From positions 682,001 through 746,000 of the forward strand of contig NC_007778.1 in the NCBI RefSeq assembly GCF_000013365.1: a DNA stretch of 64,000 bases, written 5' to 3'. This document shows, piece after piece, positions 41,235 through 49,906 of the stretch (position 1 is the first letter of the stretch; each line of letters starts with the position of its first letter). The DNA is from Rhodopseudomonas palustris HaA2 (GTDB lineage: Bacteria; Pseudomonadota; Alphaproteobacteria; Rhizobiales; Xanthobacteraceae). The notes under the pieces are model-generated. The model had not been told where the DNA came from and did no database searches. It saw only the letters and a program-made list of their open reading frames with translations. A program made the position numbers and the translations under genes.

Positions 41235-42200
41235 TCAGCGGGTGCTACCCGGCACCCACAAAGCGAGCATGCCGTCGAGGCCCAGATGCATCGCGCCGGA
41301 CTGCTCCACCTGTCGGGCGATCACGCCGAGGCCGAGCGCATCGAGCGTGATCGACGCTGCGGCCCGCAGAAATGTCAGGTCGCCGAATTGCGGCGACAGC
41401 TTGAAGTCGCGCACCGGCAGGCCGCTCTTGACCCGCTTCTCGGTTTCGAGCCACGCCACCGCGGTCTTCTCGTCGCCGAGCTGATCGATCAGCTTCAGAC
41501 CCACCGCCTGTCGGCCGGTGAAGACGCGGCCGTCGGCGACGATGCCGAGCTGATCGTCGTCCATGGCGCGGCGCTGCTTCACCAGATCGCGAAACCACGC
41601 GTAGGAATCCCGCACCAGCGATTCCAGCGCGGCGCGCGCCTCGGGGCTGGTCGGCTCGAAGCCGTTCGGCGCGGCCTTCAGCGGCGACGACTTCACCTCC
41701 TCGACCTTGACGCCGACCGTCTTCATCAGTTCGGAGACGTTCGGATACTGAAACAGCACGCCGATCGAGCCGACCAGCGAACTCTGCTGGGCGATGATGT
41801 GATCGGAGGCGAGCGCGGCGATGTAGCCGCCCGACGCCGCCAGGCCTTCGACCACGACCACCATCGGCTTCTTGGCCTTCAGCCGCATCAGCGCGGTGTA
41901 GAGTTCTTCCGAGCCGGCGGTGGTGCCGCCCGGCGAATTGATGTGGACGATCACCGCGGCGCTGTTCGACTTCTCCAGCCGCTCCAGCGCCTCGACCCGT
42001 TCGGAGTTGCTGCGGATCAGTCCGTCGATCTTGATCCGCGCGATCGAACCGGAGGTCGTGAGCGCGGGGCCCGCCGGCGACACCATCGCGCCGACCGCGA
42101 TCACGGCGCCGATCGCGACCAGAACCGCGGCGACCCGCCAGAACGTCAGCTTGCGACGAATGCGGCGGCGATCGACGATCACATCGGAATCAAGCGACAT
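41235..42200 (-). CDS. sppA: Signal peptide peptidase SppA (S49 family)
   Basis: A 321-residue membrane-anchored serine protease with one transmembrane helix (about residues 20-40). The nucleophile is S123 in GLAASGGYIAA and the general base is probably K175 in KSSPLKA. This short form, with a single catalytic repeat, assembles into an oligomer that clears cleaved signal peptides. It lies downstream of rpsA in the same direction. Confidence 0.93.
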   Translation of the reverse strand: MSLDSDVIVDRRRIRRKLTFWRVAAVLVAIGAVIAVGAMVSPAGPALTTSGSIARIKIDGLIRSNSERVEALERLEKSNSAAVIVHINSPGGTTAGSEELYTALMRLKAKKPMVVVVEGLAASGGYIAALASDHIIAQQSSLVGSIGVLFQYPNVSELMKTVGVKVEEVKSSPLKAAPNGFEPTSPEARAALESLVRDSYAWFRDLVKQRRAMDDDQLGIVADGRVFTGRQAVGLKLIDQLGDEKTAVAWLETEKRVKSGLPVRDFKLSPQFGDLTFLRAAASITLDALGLGVIARQVEQSGAMHLGLDGMLALWVPGSTR

Positions 42201-42430
42201 GGAGATTCTCCGGCGGAAGACTATTCACGGTTTTCAAAGGGGATCGTTGATTTCCCGTGACGGGAATACATCAATTGCGCCCCAATTTGAAGAAAACAAG
42301 GTGCGGGCGACGCGACGATCCGGTTTCCGCGCGAGGCCTTTCCTTCGTCATGGCCGGACCTGTCCCGCATCGACGTCTTTGCGGCGCGGAGTCCGTCAGG
42401 TCGTGGGCGTGGTGGTCGGCGATGGCGCGA

Positions 42431-42467
42431 GACAAACAGAAAGGGCCCCGGCGATGCCGGAGCCCTT
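42431..42467 (-). terminator. Terminator of rpsA
   Basis: On the minus strand a 12-bp stem with one mismatch (42441-42452 with 42456-42467) around a 3-base loop is followed by TTTCTGTTTG, 26 bases past the rpsA stop codon. Confidence 0.8.
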
Positions 42468-42492
42468 GATGCTGTGAGCGGTAAGCCCGAGC

Positions 42493-44190
42493 TTACTTGT
42501 CGCGCTGCTTGAGCGCGGTGCCGAGAATGTCGCCCAGCGTCGCGCCCGAATCGGACGAGCCGTACTGTGCGATGGCTTCCTTCTCTTCCGCGACTTCCAG
42601 CGCCTTGATCGACACCTGGACCTTGCGGGCCTTCTTGTCGAACTGGATGACGCGGGCGTCGACCTTCTCACCGACCGCGAAGCGTTCGGCGCGCTGGTCG
42701 TTGCGATCGCGGGCCAGCTCCGAGCGCTTGATGAAGGTGGCGAAGTCGGTGCCGACGATCTGTACGTCGATGCCCGATTCCTTCACGTCCAGCACTTCGC
42801 AGGTCACGATCGCGCCCTTCTTGACGTCGCCCGGCTCGGCGAAGGGGTCGCCTTCGAGCTGCTTGACGCCGAGCGAGATGCGCTCCTTCTCGACATCGAC
42901 GTCGAGGACGATGGCCTTGACCATGTCGCCCTTCTTGAAGTTGTCGATCACCTGCTCGCCCGGCTGCTTCCAGTCGAGGTCGGAGAGATGCACCATGCCG
43001 TCGACGTCGCCGTCGAGGCCGAGGAACAGGCCGAACTCGGTCTTGTTCTTGACTTCGCCTTCGACGGTCGAGCCGACCGGATACTTCTCGACGAACACTT
43101 CCCACGGGTTGCGCATCGTCTGCTTGAGGCCGAGCGAAATCCGGCGCTTGACCGAATCCACTTCGAGCACCTGCACTTCGACTTCCTGCGAAGTCGACAC
43201 GATCTTGCCGGGGTGCATGTTCTTTTTGGTCCACGACATCTCGGAGACGTGGATCAGGCCTTCGATGCCCGGCTCGAGCTCGACGAACGCGCCGTAGTCG
43301 GTGATGTTGGTGACGCGGCCGGTGAAGCGCGCGTTCAGCGGGTACTTCGCCTCGATGCCCTGCCACGGATCGTCCAGCAGCTGCTTCATGCCGAGCGAAA
43401 TGCGGTGGGTCTCGTGGTTGATCTTGATGATCTTGACCTTGACGGTCTGGCCGATCGTCAGCACTTCGGTCGGGTGGTTGACCCGGCGCCAGGCGATGTC
43501 GGTCACGTGCAGCAGGCCGTCGATGCCGCCGAGGTCGACGAACGCACCGTAATCGGTGATGTTCTTGACCACGCCGTCGATCACCTGACCCTCTTCGAGG
43601 TTCTGCACCAGCTCCTGGCGCTGCTCGGCGCGGGTCTCTTCGAGAACCGTGCGGCGCGACACCACGATGTTGCCGCGGCGGCGGTCCATCTTCAGAATCT
43701 GGAACGGCTGCGAGTTGTTCATCAGCGGCGCGACGTCGCGGATCGGACGGATGTCGACTTGGCTGCGCGGCAGGAACGCCACGGCGCCGTCGAGGTCGAC
43801 CGTGAAGCCGCCCTTGACCTGGTTGAAGATGACGCCGAACACCTTCTCGTTGCCCTGGAAGGCCTTCTCGAGCTTGCCCCAGCTCTCTTCGCGGCGCGCC
43901 TTGTCGCGCGACAGAACGGCTTCGCCGAGCGCATTCTCGATCCGGTCGAGGAACACTTCGACGGTGTCGCCGACCTTCAATTCGCTGTCACGGCCGGGTC
44001 CTGCGAATTCACGCAGCGCCACGCGGCCTTCGGTCTTCAGGCCGACATCGATGACGGCCATGTCCTTTTCGATCGCGACGACGATGCCCTTGATGACGGA
44101 GCTTTCCTGCAGATTGCCGCCCGCAAAGGACTCGTCGAGCATCGCGGCGAAATCGTCGCGGGTCGGATTGTAAGTATCAGTCGAGGCCAT
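42493..44190 (-). CDS. rpsA: 30S ribosomal protein S1
   Basis: A 565-residue protein with six S1 RNA-binding repeats, recognisable by repeated phrases such as VKNITDYGAFVDLGGIDGLLH, VTNITDYGAFVELEPGIEGLIH and VKNKTEFGLFLGLDGDVDGMVH. It delivers mRNA to the ribosome. The gene stands downstream of cmk in the same orientation, a nearly universal pair, and has an AT-poor 296-base leader with two palindromes. Confidence 0.98.
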   Translation of the reverse strand: MASTDTYNPTRDDFAAMLDESFAGGNLQESSVIKGIVVAIEKDMAVIDVGLKTEGRVALREFAGPGRDSELKVGDTVEVFLDRIENALGEAVLSRDKARREESWGKLEKAFQGNEKVFGVIFNQVKGGFTVDLDGAVAFLPRSQVDIRPIRDVAPLMNNSQPFQILKMDRRRGNIVVSRRTVLEETRAEQRQELVQNLEEGQVIDGVVKNITDYGAFVDLGGIDGLLHVTDIAWRRVNHPTEVLTIGQTVKVKIIKINHETHRISLGMKQLLDDPWQGIEAKYPLNARFTGRVTNITDYGAFVELEPGIEGLIHVSEMSWTKKNMHPGKIVSTSQEVEVQVLEVDSVKRRISLGLKQTMRNPWEVFVEKYPVGSTVEGEVKNKTEFGLFLGLDGDVDGMVHLSDLDWKQPGEQVIDNFKKGDMVKAIVLDVDVEKERISLGVKQLEGDPFAEPGDVKKGAIVTCEVLDVKESGIDVQIVGTDFATFIKRSELARDRNDQRAERFAVGEKVDARVIQFDKKARKVQVSIKALEVAEEKEAIAQYGSSDSGATLGDILGTALKQRDK

Positions 44191-44331
44191 TTGTTCTCCA
44201 GATGCGGATGTCGCCGGCAGTTCGGTTGAGGGACGTCTCGCGCGCGCAGTGTCAGGGGTCCGCGAACCTGACGACCGCCCTGCAAATCATTGCGGAGCGG
44301 GCCGGCAGCATGCCTGCACGGTCGAGCCGTT

Positions 44332-44350
44332 GATCCGATGTGATCGGATC
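44332..44350. promoter_or_regulatory. Palindrome in the rpsA leader region
   Basis: A perfect 8-bp inverted repeat GATCCGAT/ATCGGATC around 3 bases, about 140 bases upstream of rpsA. It may be an operator or a leader hairpin used in S1 autoregulation. Function is not shown. Confidence 0.35.
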
Positions 44351-44395
44351 GAGAAACTGTCATTCCAAGAAACGCGGGGCGCAGAACGAGAACGA

Positions 44396-44414
44396 CAGGC
44401 CTCATTGAGGCCTG
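44396..44414 (-). terminator. Hairpin between cmk and rpsA
   Basis: A perfect 9-bp inverted repeat around one base (CAGGCCTCA/TGAGGCCTG) lies 72 bases past the cmk stop codon. On the minus strand the following bases are only moderately T-rich, so it may attenuate rather than end transcription into rpsA. Confidence 0.4.
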
Positions 44415-44486
44415 GGCGTTGTGCGTTCGACCATCTGTACAGAACCGTGGAGCGGGCGTTCCTCCAATGACGGCGTCGTTTGGTCC

Positions 44487-45125
44487 TCAGACCCGACGCC
44501 GGCCCGCTCGAACGGCCTCGACAATAGCGATGGCGGCCCGGACGCCGCCTTCTATATCCAAATTGGAATTATCGAGCAAGACTGCATCCGGCGCTTGTTT
44601 CAGCGGGGCGGCGCTGCGGCCCTTGTCGCGTTCGTCGCGCCGCAGGATGTCGGCCAGGATCACCGCCTCATCCGCCGGCTCGCCGCGCGCCTGCGCCTCG
44701 AGCGCCCGGCGGCGCGCGCGGACCCCGGGATCGGCGACGACGAAGATTTTCACGTCGGCGTCCGGGCAGATCACGGTTCCGATGTCGCGGCCGTCGAGCA
44801 CGGCACCCGGCGGTTCGGCGGCGAATTGCCGCTGGAAGCCGACCAGCACCTCGCGGACCTTCGGATAGGCCGAAATCACCGAGGCGGCGTCGCCGACGGT
44901 CTGGCTCTTCAGCGCCGGATCGCCGAACAGGCCGGGATCGAGCCCCTGCGCGGCGGCGATGGCCTGCGCCTGGTCGGTCAGGTCGGCGCCGCCATCAAGC
45001 AGCGCCTTGGCGACCGCCCGGTAGATCACGCCGGTGTCCAGGTGCCGGAAGCCGTAATGCGCGGCGAGCCGCTTGCCGAGCGTGCCCTTGCCGGAGGCGG
45101 CCGGTCCGTCGATGGCGATGATCAT
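44487..45125 (-). CDS. cmk: Cytidylate kinase
   Basis: A 212-residue nucleoside monophosphate kinase that phosphorylates CMP and dCMP. It begins directly with the P-loop region [13 protein letters not shown], followed by [12 protein letters not shown] and [16 protein letters not shown], all typical of Cmk. It is usually adjacent to rpsA and, as here, near aroA. Confidence 0.96.
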   Translation of the reverse strand: MIIAIDGPAASGKGTLGKRLAAHYGFRHLDTGVIYRAVAKALLDGGADLTDQAQAIAAAQGLDPGLFGDPALKSQTVGDAASVISAYPKVREVLVGFQRQFAAEPPGAVLDGRDIGTVICPDADVKIFVVADPGVRARRRALEAQARGEPADEAVILADILRRDERDKGRSAAPLKQAPDAVLLDNSNLDIEGGVRAAIAIVEAVRAGRRRV

Positions 45126-45297
45126 GCTGTCTTCAGCCCTTCAATAAGCCGCAGCGCGGCGCGGCTGCTCTTCAACACGTCGGATAGAGGGATTTCAAGC
45201 GGCGCGGTTTGCAGCTTGCTGCCGGCCGATATAAACCCGCGAGCCGCGGAAATCAGCCCAGCTTGCCGCGACCAGATTTGCCCGGACAATCCTCGGT

Positions 45298-45972
45298 ATG
45301 GCCACTCCTGCTTTCGTCAAACGCATCCTGAGGAGCGACGCTTTCCAGTGGGCGGCGGTGATTCCGGCCGCGGCCTATTTGCAGCTCGTGATGTGGACCG
45401 GCCGGTTCGACCGTGCGCCGTTTCCGATTGCCGAGCCGTACATCCTGGCGATGTGGCACGGCCGGCTGAACATGCTGCCGATGCTGCGCAATGGCGGCAA
45501 GCCGATGATCGCGCTGATCAGCGGTCATCGCGACGGCCAGATCATCAGCAAGGCCGGCGCCGTGTACGGGATCCAGACCGCGGTCGGATCGAGTTCCAAG
45601 GGCGGCATGCGGGCGGCGCGCGAGATGCTGCGGCTGGCGCGTGACGGCCACAGCCTGTTCGTGACGCCCGACGGCCCGCGCGGTCCGCGCATGCACATCA
45701 ACAATGACGGCATCCTGGACCTCGCCCGGCTCACCGGGCTGCCGATCCTGCCGGTCGCCGTCAGCATGCAGCGCGGCAAGCTGCTGCGGAGCTGGGACCG
45801 GCTGCTGCTGCCGGGCCTGTTCTCGAAGATCGCGATCCGGTTCGGCGAACCGATCGTCGTCGATGCCGATGCCGATCGCGCCGAGCTCCGTGCCCGGCTG
45901 TCGGCGTCCCTCACCGCCGCGCAGCAGGAGACCGACCGGCTGGTCGGCCGCGTGCCGGTCGAGCCGGCGTAG
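45298..45972 (+). CDS. Lysophospholipid acyltransferase-family protein (DUF374)
   Basis: A 224-residue protein with an N-terminal hydrophobic segment. MWHGRLNMLPML holds a histidine in the position of acyltransferase motif I, and VTPDGPRGPRM is the DUF374 signature. The family transfers acyl groups, probably in lipid A or phospholipid metabolism at the inner membrane; substrate unknown. It is divergent from cmk and convergent with aroA. Confidence 0.8.
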   Translation: MATPAFVKRILRSDAFQWAAVIPAAAYLQLVMWTGRFDRAPFPIAEPYILAMWHGRLNMLPMLRNGGKPMIALISGHRDGQIISKAGAVYGIQTAVGSSSKGGMRAAREMLRLARDGHSLFVTPDGPRGPRMHINNDGILDLARLTGLPILPVAVSMQRGKLLRSWDRLLLPGLFSKIAIRFGEPIVVDADADRAELRARLSASLTAAQQETDRLVGRVPVEPA

Positions 45973-45982
45973 AGGCTGTGGG

Positions 45983-47320
45983 TCAGCCGAATTCGGCGCC
46001 GAGCCTTTGCATCATCGGGACGAAATCCGGGAAGCTGGTGGCGATGAAGGCGGTGTCGTCGACCCTGACCGGCTTGTCGGCGGCCAGCCCCATCACCAGC
46101 GCCGACATCGCGATGCGGTGATCCATGTGGGTGGCGACCAGCCCGCCGCCCGGGACGTGGCCTTTGCCCTCGACGATCAGATCGTCGCCCGAGATCTCGA
46201 CCGTCACGCCATTGACCCGCAGCATCGCCGCGGTCGCTTCCAGCCGGTCGCTTTCCTTGACCCGCAGCTCGTGCAGGCCGCGCATGATCGTGGTGCCCTC
46301 GGCGAAGGCGGCCGCGACCGCCAGCACCAGATATTCGTCGATCATCGACGGAGCGCGCTCCGGCGGCACTTCGACGCCGCGCAATTGCGAGCCGCGGATG
46401 CGGAAGCGCGCCATCGGCTCGCCGGCGTCGCCGCGGGTTTCGCTCTCCTCGATCAGGCCGCCCATCTCGCGCAGCGTGGTGATCAGGCCGGTGCGCAGCG
46501 GGTTGGTCATCACCTCGGTCAGCACCACGTCGGAGCCCGGCACGATCAGCGCCGCGACCATCGGGAACGCCGCCGAGGACGGGTCCGCCGGCACCACCAC
46601 CGGCGCGCCGCGCAGCTCGGGCTGCCCGGTCAGCGAAATCTTCCGGCCATGGGGGCCTTCCGGCTCGGTCACGACCGTGGCGCCGAAATGCTGCAGCATC
46701 AGCTCGGTATGGTCGCGGCTGGCCTCGGCCTCGATCACGGTGGTGACGCCCGGCGCCGACAGGCCGGCGAGCAGCACCGCGGATTTGATCTGCGCCGAAG
46801 GTACGGGGGTGCGGTAGGTGATCGGCAGCGGGTCGCGCGCGCCCTGCAGCGTCAGCGGCAGCCGGCCGCCGTCGGCGCTCTGCGTCACCCGGGCGCCCAT
46901 CTGCTCCAGCGGATCGACGATCCGGCGCATCGGCCGCGAGCGCAGCGAGGCGTCGCCGTCGAAGGTGGCGATGATCGGCGAGCCCGCCACCGCGCCCATC
47001 GCCAGCCGGCAGCCGGTGCCGGAATTGCCGAAATCGAGCGGCGCCGCGGGCGGCGCGAACCCCGCGACGCCGACGCCGTGGACGCTCCAGGCGCAATCGC
47101 CGGTGCGCTCGACCTGCGCCCCCAGCGCCCGCATCGCCCGGGCGGTGTTGAGCACGTCCTCGCCCTCGAGCAGGCCGGAAATCCGGGTCTCGCCGACCGC
47201 GAGCGCGCCGAGAATCAGCGCCCGGTGGGAGATCGACTTGTCGCCGGGGACGCGGGCGGTGCCGCTCAGCGCCGCGCTGAGGCGCGCTTCGAGCGGCGCG
47301 GTATGGTCGGAATGGCTCAA
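45983..47320 (-). CDS. aroA: 3-phosphoshikimate 1-carboxyvinyltransferase (EPSP synthase), class II-like
   Basis: A 445-residue shikimate-pathway enzyme joining phosphoenolpyruvate and shikimate-3-phosphate. The start is a TTG at 47320 with AGGGGA nine bases upstream; longer frames would overlap the divergent FYDLN gene. Motifs resemble the class II (CP4-type) group: [21 protein letters not shown] and RDHTE. The residue matching CP4 Ala100 is Gly ([10 protein letters not shown]), and the expected N-x-T-R motif reads NPLR. Substrate-binding RSRPMRRI is intact. Glyphosate response cannot be deduced from this alone. Confidence 0.94.
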   Translation of the reverse strand: MSHSDHTAPLEARLSAALSGTARVPGDKSISHRALILGALAVGETRISGLLEGEDVLNTARAMRALGAQVERTGDCAWSVHGVGVAGFAPPAAPLDFGNSGTGCRLAMGAVAGSPIIATFDGDASLRSRPMRRIVDPLEQMGARVTQSADGGRLPLTLQGARDPLPITYRTPVPSAQIKSAVLLAGLSAPGVTTVIEAEASRDHTELMLQHFGATVVTEPEGPHGRKISLTGQPELRGAPVVVPADPSSAAFPMVAALIVPGSDVVLTEVMTNPLRTGLITTLREMGGLIEESETRGDAGEPMARFRIRGSQLRGVEVPPERAPSMIDEYLVLAVAAAFAEGTTIMRGLHELRVKESDRLEATAAMLRVNGVTVEISGDDLIVEGKGHVPGGGLVATHMDHRIAMSALVMGLAADKPVRVDDTAFIATSFPDFVPMMQRLGAEFG

Positions 47321-47468
47321 GATTTCGGGTCCCCTGCGCGCCGGGCGCCTGATCGAAGGCGGCCGCGCGCAGCGCGCAGCGGTCGCTCCCGCATAAACCG
47401 CTATTGACAGCGGCGTGGCAACTAGCCAAGTGAAGCACCGTTTTTCAAGAAATCCCAAGGTTGCACAA

Positions 47469-47873
47469 GTGGCGAAATCCGATCTCGGAACCAAACGCAT
47501 TTGCCCGGTGACTGGCAAAAAGTTCTACGATCTGAACAAGACTCCGGTGATCTCGCCCTATACCGGCGAAGTCGTGCCGATCGCGCCGGTGGTGGCATCG
47601 CGCAGCCGGGCCGACGCGCGCTCCGCCGCCGCGCCCGCCGCCGCCGAGGCCCCCGAGGCGATGGAGGCCGAAGAGCTGGTGTCGCTCGAGGAGGCCGATG
47701 CCGAGGAGAAGACCGGCAAGGTCAAGGCCATCGTGCCGGAGTCGGAGGACGACATCGAAATCGACGAATCGATCGAGGACGACGACGATTCGACCTTCAT
47801 TGCCGACGAGGAAGAAGGCGATGAAGACGTCACCGACATCATTGGTGACGTTTCCGGCGATGAGGAGACTTGA
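47469..47873 (+). CDS. FYDLN acid-domain protein (TIGR02300 family)
   Basis: A 134-residue alphaproteobacterial protein of unknown function. It starts at the GTG at 47469 with AAGG eight bases upstream ([20 protein letters not shown]), and the conserved [20 protein letters not shown] segment gives the family its name. The remainder is strongly acidic (Asp/Glu runs, residues 60-134), likely disordered. The single CP motif could bind metal only if paired with another protein. It is divergent from aroA and is followed by tRNA-Ala. Confidence 0.9.
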   Translation: MAKSDLGTKRICPVTGKKFYDLNKTPVISPYTGEVVPIAPVVASRSRADARSAAAPAAAEAPEAMEAEELVSLEEADAEEKTGKVKAIVPESEDDIEIDESIEDDDDSTFIADEEEGDEDVTDIIGDVSGDEET

Positions 47874-47940
47874 GATCGTCGCCGATCTGTGATCAACGAA
47901 TGCCGCGCGCGGTGATTTGTCCGCGCGCACCCAGGCTTCA

Positions 47941-48016
<76 letters not shown>

Positions 48017-48115
48017 GCCTTCGCTTGCTTCGCAAGCTACGGCTCGGCAAGCTTGTTTCATCCCCGATGCTCCCAAGTAACGATTCAGGCAAAGCCTCTC
48101 GCCAACCGCGGCAGG

Positions 48116-48300
48116 TCCCCTCTCCCGCTTGCGGGGGAGGGCTAGGGTGGGGGCGACGCGGGCACGGGCTTCGCGCATCGAAGCATCAGTCAAGGCGACG
48201 CGGTGACAAGCGGCCAGGCGCACAATCGCGTGCGCACTGCCTGTCGCGCCCCCACCCCAACCCTCCCCCGCAAGAGCGGGAGAGGGAGCTCGCCGTGCAT
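48116..48300. repeat. Paired palindromic repeat, inward-tailed type
   Basis: Left arm CCCTCTCCCGCTTGCGGGGG with tail GGCTAGGGTGGGGGCG. Right arm has the tail GCGCCCCCACCCCAACCC and then the mirror palindrome. The tails point inward across an 80-base centre, as in the DUF559 cassette at 51272-51730. It lies between tRNA-Ala and the CoA-transferase gene; no gene is supported from 48017 to 48402. Confidence 0.78.
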
Positions 48301-48402
48301 TTTGGGGAGCGCGCCGTGCGCTTTGAAGGGCCGCGCATTTGCCAAGAAGCGCCTCTGACCGGTAAGTTCACCCTCCCGCAAAGCTTCAATAAGAAAGCCC
48401 TC

Positions 48403-49608
48403 ATGACTCCTGCACTGTTGCCCGGCGCCATTGCCGGTTTGCGCGTGATCGATCTGTCGCGCGTGCTCGGCGGCCCGTATTGCACCCAGATTCTCGCCGA
48501 CCACGGCGCCGACGTCATCAAGGTCGAGCCGCCCGCCGGCGACGAGACCCGCGATTGGGGCCCTCCGTTCCACGACGACGACGCGGCGTATTTCATCGGC
48601 ACCAACCGCAACAAGCGCTCGATCGGTCTCGACCTCGCCTCCGAGGGCGGCCGCGCCGTGCTGATGAAGATGCTCGAAGACGCCGACGTCATGATCGAGA
48701 ACTTCAAGCCCGGCACGCTCGACAAATGGGGCATCGGCAACGACGTGCTGCGGGCGAAATTTCCGCAGCTGGTGCATTGCCGGATCTCTGGCTTCGGCGG
48801 CGACGGTCCGCATGGCGGCCATCCCGGCTACGACGCCATCATCCAGTCGATGGTCGGGCTGATGGAATCGACCGGGACGCCGGACAGCGGCCCGACCCGC
48901 ATCGGCGTGGCATTGGTCGACATGGCGACCGGGCTTTACGCCTGCACCGGCATCCTGATGGCGCTCTTGGAGCGGCAGAAGTCGGGGCTCGGGCAGTTCG
49001 TCGAGGCGACGCTGTTCGAAACCGGCCTCGCCATCATGCATCCGCACGCGGCGAACTTCTTCATTCACGGCAAGCCGCCGGCGCGCACCGGCAACGAACA
49101 TCCGAATCTCTATCCGTATTCGGTGTTCGCGGCGCGGGACGGCAACATCTTCATGGGCGTCGGCAATGACGGCACCTTCCGCAAGCTGTGCCGCGAACTC
49201 GGCAGGCCAGAGCTGGGAACCGATCCGCGCTTCGCCCGCAACCGCGACCGCGTCGAAAACCGCCTGGCGCTGCGCGCGGAGCTGGAGGCGATCCTGACCC
49301 AGCACGACGCCGAGCCGCTGTGCCGCAAGCTGCTCGCCGCCGGCCTGCCGGCCGGGCCGGTGCAGGCGATCGACAAGGCGCTGGCCAGCGAGCACGTCAA
49401 GGCCCGCGGCGATATCATCGAGAAGGACTGGTACAAAGGCATCGCCTCGCCGATCCGGTTCGACCGTACCAAGGCCAGCCTGCGCCACATTCCGCCGACC
49501 TTCAGCCAGCACGCCGGCGAGGTGCTCGGCGAATTCGGCTACACGCCGGACGAAGTCTCGAAGCTCGTCGCCGACGGCATCGTCAGCGGCCCCGAACGCA
49601 AGCGCTGA
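48403..49608 (+). CDS. CoA-transferase family III (CaiB/BaiF-type)
   Basis: A 401-residue enzyme that moves CoA between carboxylic acids through an aspartyl-CoA intermediate. The N-terminus (GLRVIDLSRVLGGPYCTQIL, DHGADVIKVEPPAGDETRDW) and the catalytic Asp in VALVDMATGLYA are typical. Substrate unknown; formyl-, succinyl- or carnitine-type transfer are all possible. The start at 48403 is chosen because the preceding open frame is only tRNA and repeat DNA. Confidence 0.88.
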   Translation: MTPALLPGAIAGLRVIDLSRVLGGPYCTQILADHGADVIKVEPPAGDETRDWGPPFHDDDAAYFIGTNRNKRSIGLDLASEGGRAVLMKMLEDADVMIENFKPGTLDKWGIGNDVLRAKFPQLVHCRISGFGGDGPHGGHPGYDAIIQSMVGLMESTGTPDSGPTRIGVALVDMATGLYACTGILMALLERQKSGLGQFVEATLFETGLAIMHPHAANFFIHGKPPARTGNEHPNLYPYSVFAARDGNIFMGVGNDGTFRKLCRELGRPELGTDPRFARNRDRVENRLALRAELEAILTQHDAEPLCRKLLAAGLPAGPVQAIDKALASEHVKARGDIIEKDWYKGIASPIRFDRTKASLRHIPPTFSQHAGEVLGEFGYTPDEVSKLVADGIVSGPERKR

Positions 49609-49675
49609 TCCGCGAACTGCGGGCGCTGCGGCGCCCGCAGCCGTCGCCGCGCAGGCTGATGGGCGCGGCCAAGTC

Positions 49676-49750
49676 TGCTGCAAACCAGTGTGCTGCAAAC
49701 CAGTGTGCTGTAAACCAGCGTGCTGCAAACCGGTATGCTGCAATGCAGTG
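49676..49750. repeat. Five tandem 15-bp units
   Basis: Five head-to-tail copies of TGCTGCAAACCAGTG, two identical and three with one to four changes, lie downstream of the CoA-transferase gene and ahead of the ugpB promoter region. As the unit is a multiple of three, the frame stays open, but no start or family similarity supports a gene. Confidence 0.88.
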
Positions 49751-49833
49751 CGCCGCACCCGCCGTCCCCGCATCAGTCTTTATTCTTGGTTGGTCGGGTG
49801 ACCGCTTTCCCCCTACGCTCTGGCCGCTGTATA

Positions 49834-49851
49834 CGGTCATGTGTCTGTCAT
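49834..49851 (+). promoter_or_regulatory. Pho-box-like site upstream of ugpB
   Basis: CGGTCAT and CTGTCAT are 11 bases apart (start to start) with GTGT between, nearly the PhoB consensus of two CTGTCAT halves separated by four bases. It lies 56 bases before the ugpB start. Phosphate control of ugp genes is known in other bacteria; here it is inferred. Confidence 0.6.
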
Positions 49852-49906
49852 CCTGCGCTGCTAACGCGCGCCACACGAAGATGACGGCCAAACTGGGAGG
49901 CTCTCG

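Noticed and set aside
49610-49860. Small protein encoded across the 15-bp tandem repeats
   Set aside because: No ribosome site and no family similarity; the frame stays open only because the unit length is a multiple of three.
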